The notes beneath the pieces were generated by a model that was given only the letters and a program-made list of their open reading frames with translations, did no database searches and was not told the origin of the DNA. Of a DNA stretch of 64,000 nucleotides, positions 1-11,188 are shown one piece after another. The stretch covers positions 30,165,150-30,229,149 of the forward strand of contig NC_049910.1 in NCBI RefSeq assembly GCF_001411555.2. Direction: 5' to 3'. Source of the stretch: Juglans regia. Taxonomy: Eukaryota > Streptophyta > Magnoliopsida > Fagales > Juglandaceae. The translations under genes were made by a program, and so were the position numbers. Every line of letters begins with the position of its first letter. Position 1 is the stretch's first letter.

Positions 1-632
1 TTCCGGCGGTCATATATCGCAGGAAATAGTTTTTACCTGCATTTTCGGGTATTTATTTCCCTGCAATTTAATTAAGCCGTTGGAATAGATAGCAGCATTA
101 GCGGCGATTTATTTTATTTTTTCACGATGACTATAATTCGCCGTAATTGATGAATTACCAGAGATATTACGATCGCTGCAACTGAGTTCACAAAACCAAT
201 AACTCAATTGCAGCGATTTTTAAATTGCTGGTATTGATTTATACCAGCGCATTTTTATTGCCGCAACTGTTATTTCAAGACCGTTTAGTCAATTGTGGCG
301 CAAAAAATCGTTGGGAAAGTGTATTTTCGACGATTTTTCCTCTTTTAGCGACAGTATTAAATCTCTGGAATTAATCTTTCCCAACGATTAACAACTGAAT
401 CGTATCTTGCAATTGTAGCAATAAAATGTATTATTTGAGGCGAATAAAAATCGCCGGTAAAGAAAATCTTTCCCAGCGATTTTTGGCTTCTGTTGGAGTA
501 GATCCAAAGTAGGACTTTAATACTGGTGAACATCCAGTGATTTATAAATCGTTGGAAAAGGTGATAGGCGGCGATTTTATTGGTTTTCCCAACGAAAATG
601 AATCGTCAGGAAATGTGATTCCCCTTGTAGTG
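1..632. mobile_element. CACTA (En/Spm) transposon terminus, one end only
   Basis: The right edge reads ...CCCCTTGTAGTG at 621-632, which on the other strand is CACTACAAGGGG, the classic CACTA terminal inverted repeat. Inside it lie many direct and inverted copies of short words such as GCGGCGATTTT and CCCAACGATT (around 100, 200, 300-380, 470 and 570), the sub-terminal repeats to which the transposase of this superfamily binds. The expected 3-bp target duplication next to the end is CAA at 633-635. The other end and any transposase gene lie left of the window. A paralogous empty site at about 31606 supports the boundary. Confidence 0.85.
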
Positions 633-757
633 CAAATCGTAGTTCCATACAAATCTAGCGACTTGAATGCTTCTGCACTAGTCCATATCACATGCAGTAG
701 TAGAAGAGCCAGGTTGAGCCCTGCCACCAACACCACCATGGTAGAAGTCATTGTGAT
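633..757 (-). pseudogene. 3-hydroxyisobutyrate dehydrogenase-like gene fragment (copy 1), cut by CACTA
   Basis: Minus-strand translation gives a short stretch with AGLNLALLL, then an LDLYGT motif. This matches the start of the C-terminal helical, NAD-binding_11-type domain of plant 3-hydroxyisobutyrate dehydrogenase-like proteins, NAD(P)-dependent beta-hydroxyacid dehydrogenases. The exon opens at 757 after an AG acceptor (intron side TAG, exon ATCACAATGACT) and runs into the CACTA end at 632, so the rest of the C-terminus is lost. The family stretch between the initial TMVVLV and AGLNLALLL is shortened by a small deletion. It is a decayed partial copy of the fragment at 31404-31761, which keeps more of the domain. 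Family assignment is by recalled family motifs, not by a search. Confidence 0.6.
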
Positions 758-1726
758 CTAGTTCGTTAAAAATAGCGCATAGCTGGAATATTCTTCTCAA
801 GAGAAGACATCATTTTAATGATATAACCGTGAAAAAGAACGTAATAAATTGTGAAGGAAGGAAGTCAAGGGAATTGCAATCAATGAAGAAAAGAAACAAC
901 CAGAAAGGAACCTATCCAATTAACATACAAATGTAAAATGTGAACACATAGAAAATCAAAAACAATAAACTCAATGTTGATGGGCAATAAGTATCAAGAA
1001 AGTAAGACGGGAGTGAGATGATGGTGTAGCATTTGGAATTCCAAATGATTATAAACTTAACACATAGATATATCAAAGTGAAAAATGACCAAAGCATTCA
1101 CGACTTGGTTACTCCACATAAATGTGCATCGAGGGTCCTAGACATTGCAGTGCGAGTATACCGATACTAAATAACACTAGCAAAGATACCTGAAAGATGC
1201 AGCGTTTTTTGCCAAGTACCACCTGAAAATCAAGAACCACTATTTTAATCACTATAGTAAATTTCATAGCCCTAATTCAAGATCACCACCAGTTCCCAAC
1301 CACAAATCTAAAGTACAACATTCGAAGACGCATTAATTTTTTAAGTAACATTTGTCCTCATTAGAAGAGCTTGAAAATTGGCAATATATCAAAACCCATA
1401 AGCATGTCGAGTCGGTTCCAGCAAAAAATTTTCGTAAAGTATTGCCTTTCAATAGAGCTACAAGTTCTTCAAGTTTGTATGCTCGAAGAGGTGGTGAAAA
1501 GAACTCTGCAGGAAGAACTGGCAAAGCTCTTCCTTGGTTAGTTTCAAATAAAAGCTTAGGTCGGAAAAGGGAAAATTTTACCACCGGGTGGGCTCCACTA
1601 TTTTTAAACGGCTTGCATTTCTAGGCTTGTATGTAGCATTTCATGTAAGAAGAAGACAGTAAATAAGTCAAATGCCCAAAAAAAGTTACGTCTAATTGGA
1701 GTTAAGAATTAAGATAGTATACAAGT
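758..1726. repeat. Flank of dehydrogenase fragment, duplicated at 31.8-32.1 and 36.9-37.0 kb
   Basis: No gene is visible. The stretch aligns by eye with DNA beside the second dehydrogenase fragment: about 758-890 with 31762-31890, about 1165-1300 with 31895-32030, 1350-1425 with 32090-32141, and 1430-1560 with 36865-36995. Copy 1 carries about 270 extra bases (about 890-1160). Copy 2 is interrupted by a copia element, so copy 1 is the uninterrupted version. It is probably intron or upstream DNA of the dehydrogenase gene. Confidence 0.7.
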
Positions 1727-2390
1727 TGTTGATGTAGTGTTTCATAGCTTGGGCAACTCGATGCTACTAAGTTTGATCTGGATCCTGTTGAGATAGAAAA
1801 TGGGGGGCTTGGGGCACCGTGGTACCTCCGATGCCTAAGTCAGTTGTTGGGATAGGGTGGCCGAGCAAGTGAAAGAGAAAAGTATTCAAAATTAGAGAGA
1901 GAGAGTGCCAGAGGGTGTGAGGGGGTATTTATACACCTGACCAACGTGATCTTCTGGCAAATGGGATTCAAGGAGGTGCTGTTTGTACCTGTCAACCGGC
2001 TCGTGGTGGTGTTGCCTACATCTCCGTAGCGCATTCCTTGTCAGCCTTTCGTCAGGTGGCAGGACCCCATGCCTGATCGTGGCGACCACTAGCACCCTAG
2101 TCTAGGTTGCGCTGTGCTTGGGGTTGTCTTCCATTTAATGGAGCGTGGCCATGGTCATGCGAGCCCACCGTCAATATCCTAGTGCAAGGGGTTGTCCTTG
2201 ACACCTTGCTCTTGAGTTATCGGCATTTCCGTCTGTGCTACTTTTAGCGCCTAGGTGTCAGTGTCCTTCTTGACACCTTGATTGGACCTTGACACCTTGA
2301 TCATGGGTGGTCAGGGGCAATCCATACCTCTAACTGGTCTTCCCCTTCCCACTATGGGCCTTTTGGGTCGACTTAGCTCTGTGAATTCTT
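1727..2390 (-). repeat. 3' LTR of gypsy copy 1
   Basis: Aligns with 8264-8985 from TGTTGAT through the GGTACCTCCGATGCCTAAGT block, the GA-rich run near 1900, and a TATA-like TATAAATA (minus strand, about 1927-1936), to the CCTTCCCACTATGGGCC block near 2350. The last part (about 2360-2390) has diverged or been deleted, so the inner boundary is approximate. Confidence 0.8.
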
Positions 2391-2950
2391 AGCATATTTG
2401 TAGGGTAGGAATTGAAACGAAAAAGAGGTTGTGACTCCCTACATTCTACCGTATTAAAGCCTTGGCGGCATAACTGTTGCTCCCTGTCCACATGTGGAGC
2501 TGGGGTGGGAGTACGGCATCCACGTGCATGTCTCCCACATGTTCAATTTCCTGGGGATGCAACAGTTTAGGGCACTCGAAACGAATTCGCTACATTTTGG
2601 TTGCCCTATGCGGATTGGGAGCGGTTACTTTCACTCTTCTACTCGTGGATGTCCCATTGGCAAGTTTCCCGCCGGTGTGCAATGCCCAGGATTGGGCAGT
2701 GCAACTGGTTGTTGTTGTGTAATCACGTCACCTCGTACATTTCCCCAAAACTGTCACGTCCTTTTGATTCCAAACCTGTGGTCGCTTCATTGCCTGCCAA
2801 ACACCAACCGTCACCCACTCCCCTATTTAAACCCTCATTCCTCCCATTTATGACTTTGCATTCTAGAAATCCTCTTGTTCTTTCTTCTTTAAGCTTTCCT
2901 CAGAGTCTCTATCTCTTCCCTACTCCCAAATTCTCTTCGTATGTCTTGCC
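2391..2950 (+). promoter_or_regulatory. Promoter-like DNA on the plus strand inside gypsy copy 1
   Basis: This stretch between the 3' LTR and integrase is less AT-rich than its surroundings and holds a good TATA box, CTATTTAAACCC, at 2822-2833. A pyrimidine-rich leader about 110 bases long follows and leads to an ATG at 2951. It points opposite to the retroelement genes. It reads as the promoter and 5' leader of an antisense transcription unit. Function is inferred from layout only. Confidence 0.45.
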
Positions 2951-3082
2951 ATGGCTACACCTTGCAAAACCGAAGGCCACATCCTCTCTTTCACGAGGAG
3001 GAACTGGGAGTCGATCGTAACAGCCGACGACCTCCGTGCACGGCAAAGGTTGTACGCCAGTCAAGAAACTCGGCTTGAATGA
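2951..3082 (+). pseudogene. Truncated antisense additional ORF (aORF) of Tat-type gypsy element
   Basis: A 43-codon ORF (start MATPCKTEGHIL, end RLYASQETRLE) opens 118 bases downstream of the TATA box at 2822 and ends at a TGA just before integrase-related DNA. Position (between integrase and 3' LTR) and orientation (opposite to gag-pol) match the antisense extra ORFs described in Tat-lineage gypsy elements. Those are usually several hundred codons long, so this would be only the 5' stub, with the rest deleted. The peptide itself shows no domain I recognise, so the call rests on position, orientation and the promoter. Confidence 0.4.
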
Positions 3083-4400
3083 TTAGGGCGTTTAGATTAA
3101 GGCAAATGGGGGTGAAATAATTACTTTCTCAAGTGCTCAGCATTCCAAGGGTGGGGCAGTCCGCGACTTTCATGGTCCTTCAGACAATAAGAGCCCGGTC
3201 TTCCGCTAGCTTCCACCATAAAGGGCCCTTCCCATCGTTGACCAAGCTTTCCTTCTTCTTGGGTGGTGACTACCGTCTGCTTTAAGACCAAGTCTCATAT
3301 CTTGAAGGCTCGAGGTCGGACTCATTTTTTAAAGCGTCATTCAACATTCCACTTGTTGTTCGCCATCCTACTTGCTGCTTCTTCTCATCTTTCCTCCAGG
3401 AGGTCTAGGTTTTCTTTTAGTCCTTTGTCATTACGGTCTAAGTTGAAGTGTTGAACTCGGTACGTGGGCATTCCCACCTCTGCTGAAAGTACAGCTTCGG
3501 TCCCGTAGACAAGTTTGAAAGGTGTTTCTCCTATATGGCTGTTGACGGATGTTCGGTAGGCCCATAATACACTAGGAAGCTCTTCGGCCCATCTCCCCTT
3601 CTGATCCCCTAGCTTTTTCTTCAGGATATTCAGCAATGTGTTGTTGGTAGCCTCTGCTTGTCCATAGGCTAGCGGGTGCCCCGGAGATGAGTACTTGGTT
3701 TTAATCTTGAGCTCTTCACACCACTCCCGGTAATGCGAGCAAATGAACTACCTGCCATTGTCTGATATGAAGCTCTGAGGAATGCCGAACTGAGATACTA
3801 TGGATCACTAGAGGAATCTTGTGATGGCCTGGGCCATGATTGTCACCAGCGCTTCTGCTTCCACCCACTTTGTGAAGTAGTCAATTGCTACTACTACAAA
3901 GTTCACTCCTCCCTTGCCCCCGGGAAACAAGTCGATAAGGTCGAGCCCCAATTGTGCGAAGGGATAGGGGGACATGATGGATGTTAGTTCTTCCGGCAGA
4001 CAGTGGAGGATGGACAGAGATTCTTGGCACTTGGGGCATTTCTTCATGAAGTCCTCTTCATCCCGGAGGCAGTGGGGCCAGTAGTACCCCGCATGTGTGA
4101 CTGGCGGCTGGCGCCCTTCTACGAGAGTGATTTCCGTAGATTCCTTTGTGTATCTTGGCTAGGATGTACTGGGCTTCCTCATGAGAGACGCACCTTAGGA
4201 AGGGCTCGGAGAAACCTCTTCTATACAAGACTCCTTCCAGCATAGTGAAACGCATCGCTCTGTTTTTAATCTTTTGTGCCTCTTCTTGGTGGCTTGGGAC
4301 CAGGCCTTCACCGAGGTACTTTATGATATCGACGACCCACTCTGGCAGTGCCGGTTGGACGACGGATACGCTAATCCCGATAGCTGGTGTGTCAACCGTT
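3083..4400 (-). pseudogene. Integrase domain, gypsy copy 1
   Basis: Minus-strand fragments in order: a degraded HHCC zinc-binding part with EEAQYILAKIHKGIYGNHS (about 4130-4190), a CPKCQ pair (about 4030), a catalytic-core start GLDLIDLFPGGKGG then YFTKWVEAEAL (3850-3960), and a C-terminal part with WAYRTSVNSHIGETPFKLVYG (3500-3590). Integrase joins the cDNA to the host genome. Several frames are needed to read it through, and it cannot be expressed as one protein. Confidence 0.85.
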
Positions 4401-4503
4401 CGGGCTACAGTATGATCCGGAAGTGGGGCCTTTTCCTGGCCAGAGGCGAGCCCCTTGCCAAGCATTCTACTTTGTGGTTCTCTTCCCTTGGGATATACTA
4501 GAT

Positions 4504-6061
4504 TTAGAAATACTTGAAAAGGTCGCACACCTCCCCCACCTGTTGGAGGTACTTCTTCAGTTTTTCCCCTTTTATGAGGAACTTCCACACTACTTGACTG
4601 ACTACTACTTGTGAGTCGGCTCTTACCTCGATATCGGTGGCTCCCAGTGACCTGGCTACAGACATTCCCGCCAGTAGTGCCTCGTAATCTGCCTCTTTGT
4701 TGGTATTTTTGAAGCTAATTTTGATCGCGTAGTGATGCTCCTCCCCAAGCTCTTTGATGATGTGCACCCTTACACCCCCAAGTCCGGCAGGACAAACTGT
4801 CAATGTACACTTGCCAGAGCTTGCCTTGGTCTGCAATAGGCGCCTCTTCTGGAAATTCTGAGAATTCAACTACAAAATTTGCCAGCACTTGCTCCTTGAT
4901 CGTCGTGCAAGGGTGGTACTCAATGTCGAACTCACTCAGTTCAATAACCCAGTTCTTCATCTGGTCAGACACATCAGGTTTCTATAAAATTGTTTTGAGG
5001 GGAACATCAATGGGTACCTTCATTTTGTGAGCTTGGAAGTATGGCCTTAGTCTCCTTGCAGCGATGACCAATGCGAATGCCATCATTTGCATTCGGGGGT
5101 ATCTTGCCTCTGCTGCTCGAAACACTCGGCTCGTGTAGTAGATATGTCGTAGCTCCCGTCCCTTGCTACGGGTTAGGACAACAGACACGGTGTTCATGGT
5201 TACCGCCAGGTATATAGTCAAGCTTTCTCCTAGCTTGGTCTGACTAAGGAGTGGTGTGTGGGCCAAGTATTCCTTCAGCTCGGTTAACGCCCATTCGCAC
5301 TTGGCATCCCACTCTTGCGCCTTTCTAGACCTCGTGAGTTGTTTGCGGTGGGGGCATACTTACTATCGCCTCCACCTTTTCAGGATTGGCCTTGATTCCT
5401 TGCTCCGAGACCATGCAGCCCAAGAACTTCTCTGACTCGACACCGAAGGCACACTTCAGCGGGTTGAGCTTCATTTGGTATCTCCTCAGCATTGCGAAAG
5501 CTTCCAGACGGTCGGTGATATGCTGCTCGAGTTTCCTGCTTTTTACCAAGAGATCATCTACATATACTTTCATGTTTTGCCTAATCCGCTCCTTGAACAT
5601 TCGATTAACCAACCATTGGTAAGTTGCATCAGCATTCTTCAGACCAAATGACATAGCTTTGTAGCAGTAGAGCCTTCGGTTTGTGATAAAGGTTGTCTTT
5701 TCCTCGTCGTCCGTTTTATCCTGATATGATTGTACCTCGAGTATGCGTCCATGAAACTGAGCAGGGGGTGCCCAGTCGTCGAGTCCAGTATCAGGTTTAC
5801 GTGCGGCAGGGGGAAGCTATCATTTAGGCAAGTCTTGTTCAGGCCGATGAAGTCAAAACACATTCTCCACTTCCCACTCACCTTATTCACTAGGACCACG
5901 TTAGAGAGCCATTTAGGGTAGCGGGCCTCCCTGATGAACCCCGTGGCTGGGAGGCTGCAACGCTTTTGCTTGACCTTCTTAGCCTTGGGATCCACACTTA
6001 GGCGATGCTTGATGATTACTTTGTTGATTCCATGTATTTCTTCATGGATCCAGTCGAACAA
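4504..6061 (-). pseudogene. Reverse transcriptase plus dual RNase H, gypsy copy 1
   Basis: The RT begins near 6061 and carries a KWRMCFDFIGLNK motif, a DAYSRYN motif and, after a frame change near 5645, the catalytic YVDDLLVKS (about 5535-5560). The first RNase H follows (about 4900-5270) with WVIELSEFDIEYHP. Then comes a second, archaeal-type RNase H (4504-4800) with NKEADYEALLAG and RADSQVVVSQV. The double RNase H marks the Tat lineage. At least three frame changes make it non-functional. Confidence 0.9.
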
Positions 6062-6239
6062 GTCTTAGTGCTCGGCGAGGAGTAGTTTTGAAAATCTTCT
6101 TAGATTGAGGGCTATTTTGGTCCCCACACAGACAGTTTGCTCGGGTCTCTGCGGGTCCACCAACACTAACTCTAGGGGCTTATAGGACTCTTCTTGCTGC
6201 AGTACCTGCTCGTCCCTAACTTCCTCATCCAGGTCTGTC

Positions 6240-6700
6240 ACGGTCTGTAGCCTCTCGAAATCCTTCGAGAGCTCAGACCTCTTTGGCCTCCGGCTTCAGC
6301 TCCAACGCATAGCATTCTTGTGCCCTTAGGTTGTTCACAACTTACTCACAATGGATCTTGCCCACTCCTGCAAGAGCTAGAAATTTCATCTTTAGGTGGA
6401 ATGTGGAGGTCACCGCCTTCAGATCGTTCAGGGATGGTCACCCCAGGACTGCGTTGTTGGAGGAGGGTGCTTTCTCCACGAGGAAATTCACTATGGTAGT
6501 TGCCGTCCTTGGGGCCTTCCCTGCCAGGATGGATAAGGTGATGACTCTAATTGGTTGGAATATGCCTCCAGTGAATCCTTTGAGGGGTGTTGGGGTAGGG
6601 CGCGCCGATTAGGGGTGATGCCCATTCGGGCGAAGGCTTCCTAGAATAGAATATCGGGAGAACTGCCGTTATTGATTAGGACCCTTCTTGTTGCAAAGTT
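6240..6700 (-). pseudogene. Aspartic protease region, gypsy copy 1
   Basis: Minus-strand pieces resembling SSNNAVLG and TSTFHLKMKFLALAGVG, followed by RAQECYALELK, match the retropepsin-side sequence better preserved in gypsy copy 2 (48254-48589). In-frame stops interrupt it. I did not locate a clear DTG or DSG catalytic triad here. Confidence 0.6.
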
Positions 6701-6789
6701 GGCAATCTGTTAGGTGACTACCAAGGCATCGTCATGAGGGTGGAGGATGCCCTCCTCATCCTTCTCACTGAAGGTTATGATTGTCCCCT

Positions 6790-8215
6790 CTAGTGGCTCT
6801 TGGAGCTCGACACTGCCTTGCTGGCAGTGAACACTTCTTGATATCGGGCCCTACTCCCATGGGCCCTTCGCGCCGAGGAGGTGGTCCCTCTCTTGGCGTA
6901 TCCTCCTGCAATCGTGCTGATTTCGCCCACAGGATCATTCCTTCTGGCTGGGCCTCTTCGGTGCGGACTTACTCTGGGGCATCCTTCTGCCCTTCGCCTT
7001 GCTGGGCTTTCACTTATCCTTTGCCTCATGGGACCATCGGGTTGTCGAGTGTGCTGCTTGTCACCTTGTTGGTCTACCAGTGCTTCTAATTCCTCCATCT
7101 TCAACTTTCTGGTAAAGCAGTCTTCTGTTCGGTGGTTGTCAGTATCATGGTAGGTGTAGTGTTCGGGGTGGGCCAGACCTTGTTGATTTTCTCTCTGTGG
7201 GCTTGGGTTTCTTTTGGCCTCCACGACCATGCTGAAGTGTGTGCGTGGTTCAAACTGTTCGCGAGCAGGCTACTCTTCCTTGTGCTTCTCGCGTGCCTTC
7301 TTCTTATTACCTTCCCTGCCCACACTACTGCTATGCTTGGTGGCTCTTTTGTTTGCTCAATCAAACTCATCTTTCGAGGGGCTGTCAGCGTCCGGAGCGT
7401 GTCTTCGACAATGATGAAACTATTGGCTCAGTCCATGAATTCCCTTAACGAAGTGGGGGTTTTGCACACGATTTTGGTCATAAAGGGGATATAGGGCCAG
7501 ACCCCCCATAACAGAGCCACCATGGTGATCTTTTCATCCTGGTCGTCTGTTGTCAAGTGTTGTTTATTAAACTGAGAGATGTATGACTTCACCACCATGC
7601 GATAGGCTATGGGATGCCTCTTTTTCTTGCTTGCCATGAACTACGTCAGGAAGAGATGGGTCAGCTTGGCGAAGCTGTCAATGGTACCAGACGGTAGGGA
7701 CCCAAACCATGTTCTTGTCGTCCCCTTCAAAGTGAGAGGAAACACCCTGCACGCGACTTCTTTTGGGAATCCGTGCAGGGTCATATGGGTTTTGAATGTT
7801 TCCAGATGTTCCAGGGGGTCCTTAGACCTGTTGTATGCATCTATATGTAGAACTGAGAATCTTGGGGGAAGGGGAATTGCCATAACCTCAGTGCTATATG
7901 GCAGGTCCATGCTGGAGAGTAGTTGGTCCACTGTGGTTGTCGTATCCATCCGTTTGGCAATCTCTGCAATATGTGCTGCTATTCTTTAGTTGCCCCTACT
8001 TTTGGGACTAGATCGGACTCGGTGTGGTGGCTGTGCTCGCTTTTCTCCATCTCCCCGCTGGATCTCCGCAAGGAGGGATTCTCCTGGTGGAGAGCTGTCA
8101 CCTCCTTCATCAGCTTCCATATCATTTCACCTTATTTGTTGACTCTTGTTTCCATTGTTTCAGGTTGTTCTTCTTCACAACGTGAGGCTTGAGAGCGCAT
8201 CGTTGTCGGCATGTG
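6790..8215 (-). pseudogene. Gag, gypsy copy 1
   Basis: The 7641-7949 part, starting MDTTTTVDQLLSSM, holds a Retrotrans_gag-type core (VFPLTLKGTTRTWFGSLPSGTIDSF). The downstream part (6790-7230) has HYTYHDTDNHRTEDCFTRK, the degenerate H/C-containing segment typical of Tat and Athila gag. Gag forms the particle that packages element RNA. The reading frame is broken between these blocks. Confidence 0.8.
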
Positions 8216-8245
8216 AAGGACACACTATTATAGGAAAGAAAAAGA

Positions 8246-8262
8246 TCCCACAGACGGTGCCA
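8246..8262 (-). other. Primer-binding site, gypsy copy 1
   Basis: Next to the 5' LTR the minus strand reads TGGCACCGTCTGTGGGA. A site starting TGG directly inside the LTR is where a host tRNA 3' end primes minus-strand cDNA. I did not match it to a tRNA with certainty. The same place in copy 2 (about 50184-50200) has decayed. Confidence 0.65.
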
Positions 8263-8263
8263 C

Positions 8264-8985
8264 TGTTGATCTTATGTTTCGCTGCCTGGGCAACTCCACG
8301 CTGCTGAGCTTGGTCTGGATCCTGCAGAGATAGAGAATGGGGGGCTCGGGGCGCCGTGGTACCTCCGATGCCTAAGTCAGTTGTTGGTTTAGGGTGGCCA
8401 AGCAAATGAAAGAGAAAAGTATTAAAAATTAGAGAGAGAGAGAGCCCCCGAGAGGGTGTGAGGGGGTATTTATATACTTGGCCAATGTGATCTTCTGGGA
8501 AATGGGATTGGAGGAGGTGTTGTCCATACCTGTCAGTACGGTCGTGGGGGTGTTGCTCGCATCCCCTCCTGCCGCGTTCCGTGTTAGCCTTTCGTCAATG
8601 GCAGGACCCCATGCCTAATCGTGGCAAGCACTGACACCTTAGTCTAGGCCGTGCCGTGCATCGCCATGGTCAGGCGAGCCTGCCTTCAGTACCTGAGCGC
8701 ATGGCATTGTTCTTGAAACCCTGCCCCTAAGTTGTTGGCGCTTTCGTTTGTGCTACTTTCAGCGCTTGGGTGTCAGTGCCCTTCCTGACACTTTGATTTG
8801 ACCCTAACTCCTTGATCGTGGGTGGTCAGGGGCAATCCATACCTCTGACTGGTCCCCACACAAGGCTCGTTTTCTACCCCTTCCCACTATGGGCCTTCTA
8901 GGTTGGCCTGGCCCATGCTACCCAAGCGACCTGGGCTAGTTTTTGTTCGGCCTAGCCCAGGTCTATGGGATTACTGCCCTCACAC
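8264..8985 (-). repeat. 5' LTR of gypsy copy 1
   Basis: A 722-bp LTR running TGTTGAT...CCTCACA on the plus strand. The minus strand holds a TATA-like TATAAATA (about 8466-8475). It is more complete than the left LTR and than the LTR at 50202-50772. Confidence 0.85.
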
Positions 8986-9535
8986 AAGCATTCCACTGTT
9001 TGCTAAGAAATACTACTTTAAAGATCCTTCAATTGTTCCAATTAAGTGGTTTGCCTAGCACCTAAGAAATACTACTTTTAAGTTCGTAAGTTTGCCAATA
9101 GGATCTTTGAGCATGTTGCCGACCTTGCAAGCCAGTTTAAGAAGAGTGATAATCCCTTGCGTGAAGAATCTCTTGTTTTGGCCATGCTTTTGTTGTGACA
9201 TATCGGGGTGACGGGGGAATTATTTAGGACATCAATTTTTGTATTTGTCATTTTAATTAAGTGTAACAATGTTTACCTTTTGTGTAGTGCAAGGGCTTCA
9301 AAGGATTTAACAAATTACTCATTAAAAATAGAGTAAAGCAGATGGCAAAAAAGGCTTGAAGAAGAAAAAGGTTTTCAAAAATTGGGAAATGAAATGACGA
9401 AGTATAGTAAAACAGGGGATAATTTAGTACAACAGTGCTAACACAGTGGTGAATTTATTACTACAAAGAATATTTTGGAATGGAATTCCACTAAAGCACA
9501 AGGGTTGAATTTCATGATATTCGTTTTAGAAATAC
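8986..9535. other. Intergenic DNA with a short coding-like stretch
   Basis: About 9082-9195 (plus) reads as an open stretch including RIFEHVADLASQF and SDNPLREESLVLAMLLL before a TGA. It looks like a decayed exon of a helical-repeat protein, but I do not recognise the family. The rest of the interval shows nothing. It is absent from the duplicate block near 50775. Confidence 0.3.
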
Positions 9536-9641
9536 CTCACCATTCAATTATTTTTAGTAACCATAGAGGATCTAGTCTTTTATTTCTCTTAAACAATGCT
9601 GAGCATCCTAATTTGGCTTTGAATTCTTAGGAAGGGAAAAG

Positions 9642-11188
9642 TGTAACGACCCAGTCCCAAAGGGGGAGAGAGTTACTTTCTGTCACTTAAACACACATCT
9701 CACAGCGCATATATAGACTTCAATTTCTCAATTACACATAGATCTTACTATTTCTGATCAACTAATCCAATATAAATAATCTAAAAATACCACTAAACTT
9801 GAAAAATAAACATCATCCTTCCGATAATCATAGCAACCTTCAAAGCTTAATCCATCATGCTTAAATGATCTCACCCATACTCCCTAGTCTTGATCATCTG
9901 CTAAAATATTCAAATTATCTGAAAAATATTGTGGAGATAAGGGGTGAGTTATCATTAACTCAGTAAGTAGAGAACATATACTAGAATGTAAACATGAGCC
10001 TTTTCACAGAGTTCAGAATGCAAAAACACAACATTTCAGTTTCAATATGGAGATCGCAAAAACATGTTATTAAAAAATCAGAGCGACAATTCAAATTGTT
10101 CATATTCGAAGACCTTCTAGCATAACATGACTGAACAACTTATCAAATCATATCATTTCATTTCATATCATATCGTATCGTATTGTATCATATCATATCA
10201 TATCATCATATCATATCAAATCATATCAACCACAACATATCATATCAACCATAACATATCATATACCATATTTAATCCCCGTGGTAGGGTTGTGTTATCC
10301 CCAATGGCCAAACCTGGTAGTATCAAAATGTGAATATTTTTCTTATTCATTCTCAAAGCCCCCAGTATGCACACAGAAAAGAACACGCAGGAAAACCACT
10401 TTGTTTCCAATGTGTGTGCACTCATATCAGAGATGTTGGTACCAACCATATAACAAAATTAGAGCCATCTTATCAGAACTAGAAACAGGATCAAAACAGA
10501 ATCAAAAAGTCATGCCAAAGGTTTTTTAGATATCATATCATATCAAATAGAAAACTGTACATTTTCTTATCATTTTCACATAAACCAAATGAATTTAGAG
10601 CATCTTCATATAACATGTACGAAATTCACAAATTTTATATTCTCTCTTTTGCACATTTAAAAAACAGCATGTCAAAATATTTCTCGTGTCTACACCAATC
10701 ATGTCAAAAAACACTTTTTTTTATACAGATTTCGTGAGTAATGCAGAATACATAACTGAAGTTATTTTCACATTTCTTTTCAAAAGATATTGTGTACATT
10801 TTTCATAAAATCAACATCAGTTCATTTTTTTTAATGCAAAGTCTAGCATAGGAATTCCGCTTAACTGGAATTTTTAACTTTTCTAAATTTTCTCACAGCT
10901 GCGCTAAACGAATATCAATCGTTACCTATAAAATAGTCGTGTAACTTGTGTGAATTTCCAATTGTACACATATTTCATAATTAAAGCCGGAAAATGAAAG
11001 AATCAATTTTCCTTTAACATATAAAATCCTCAAACAATGAAATACCATTTCTCCCAAATACTTTGATTTTAACATAATTTTCTCCAAACAATTACACGAT
11101 TAAATCCTAAGATCATGTTACTCGTAAATTGGTCTTAGAATATTATCTTGCAAACACGTGATCTTGATACCAAACTATACTAAATTCG
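9642..11188. repeat. LTR fragment (TGTAAC...), 5-bp target AAAAG
   Basis: Starts TGTAACGACCC at 9642 straight after AAAAG (9637-9641). It aligns with the first half of the complete LTR at 50880-53957 and breaks off near 11188 into RLK exon 2. It belongs to the same family as the LARD LTR at 56104-58350. No coding capacity is seen. Confidence 0.8.
10138..10270. repeat. ATATC/ATCAT microsatellite inside the LTR
   Basis: An imperfect 5-bp repeat (TATCA)n with interruptions. The duplicate LTR has the matching tract at 51425-51575, of different length. Confidence 0.9.

Larger units (their letters stand above)
1727..8985 (-). mobile_element. Ty3/gypsy LTR retrotransposon, Tat lineage, copy 1 (defective)
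   Basis: A complete-layout element on the minus strand. The 5' LTR is on the right (8264-8985), the 3' LTR on the left (1727 to about 2390), and gag, protease, RT, RNase H, a second RNase H and integrase lie between, all broken by stops and frameshifts. Both LTRs start TGTTGAT on the plus strand. The flanking 5-mers are CAAGT (1722-1726) and CAAGC (8986-8990), a target duplication with one mismatch. The second, archaeal-type RNase H between the normal RNase H and integrase is the hallmark of the Tat clade. The partner copy lies at 45085-50772. Confidence 0.9.

Noticed and set aside
4003..5030. Plus-strand ORFs of 75-85 codons across gypsy copy 1
   Set aside because: Opposite-strand shadows of pol. 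Only the 2951-3082 ORF has a promoter and a position known for antisense ORFs.
10138..10270. Short ORF (about 10127-10333) rich in Ser, Tyr, His and Ile
   Set aside because: It is the translation of an ATATC microsatellite, as is the one at 51350-51637.
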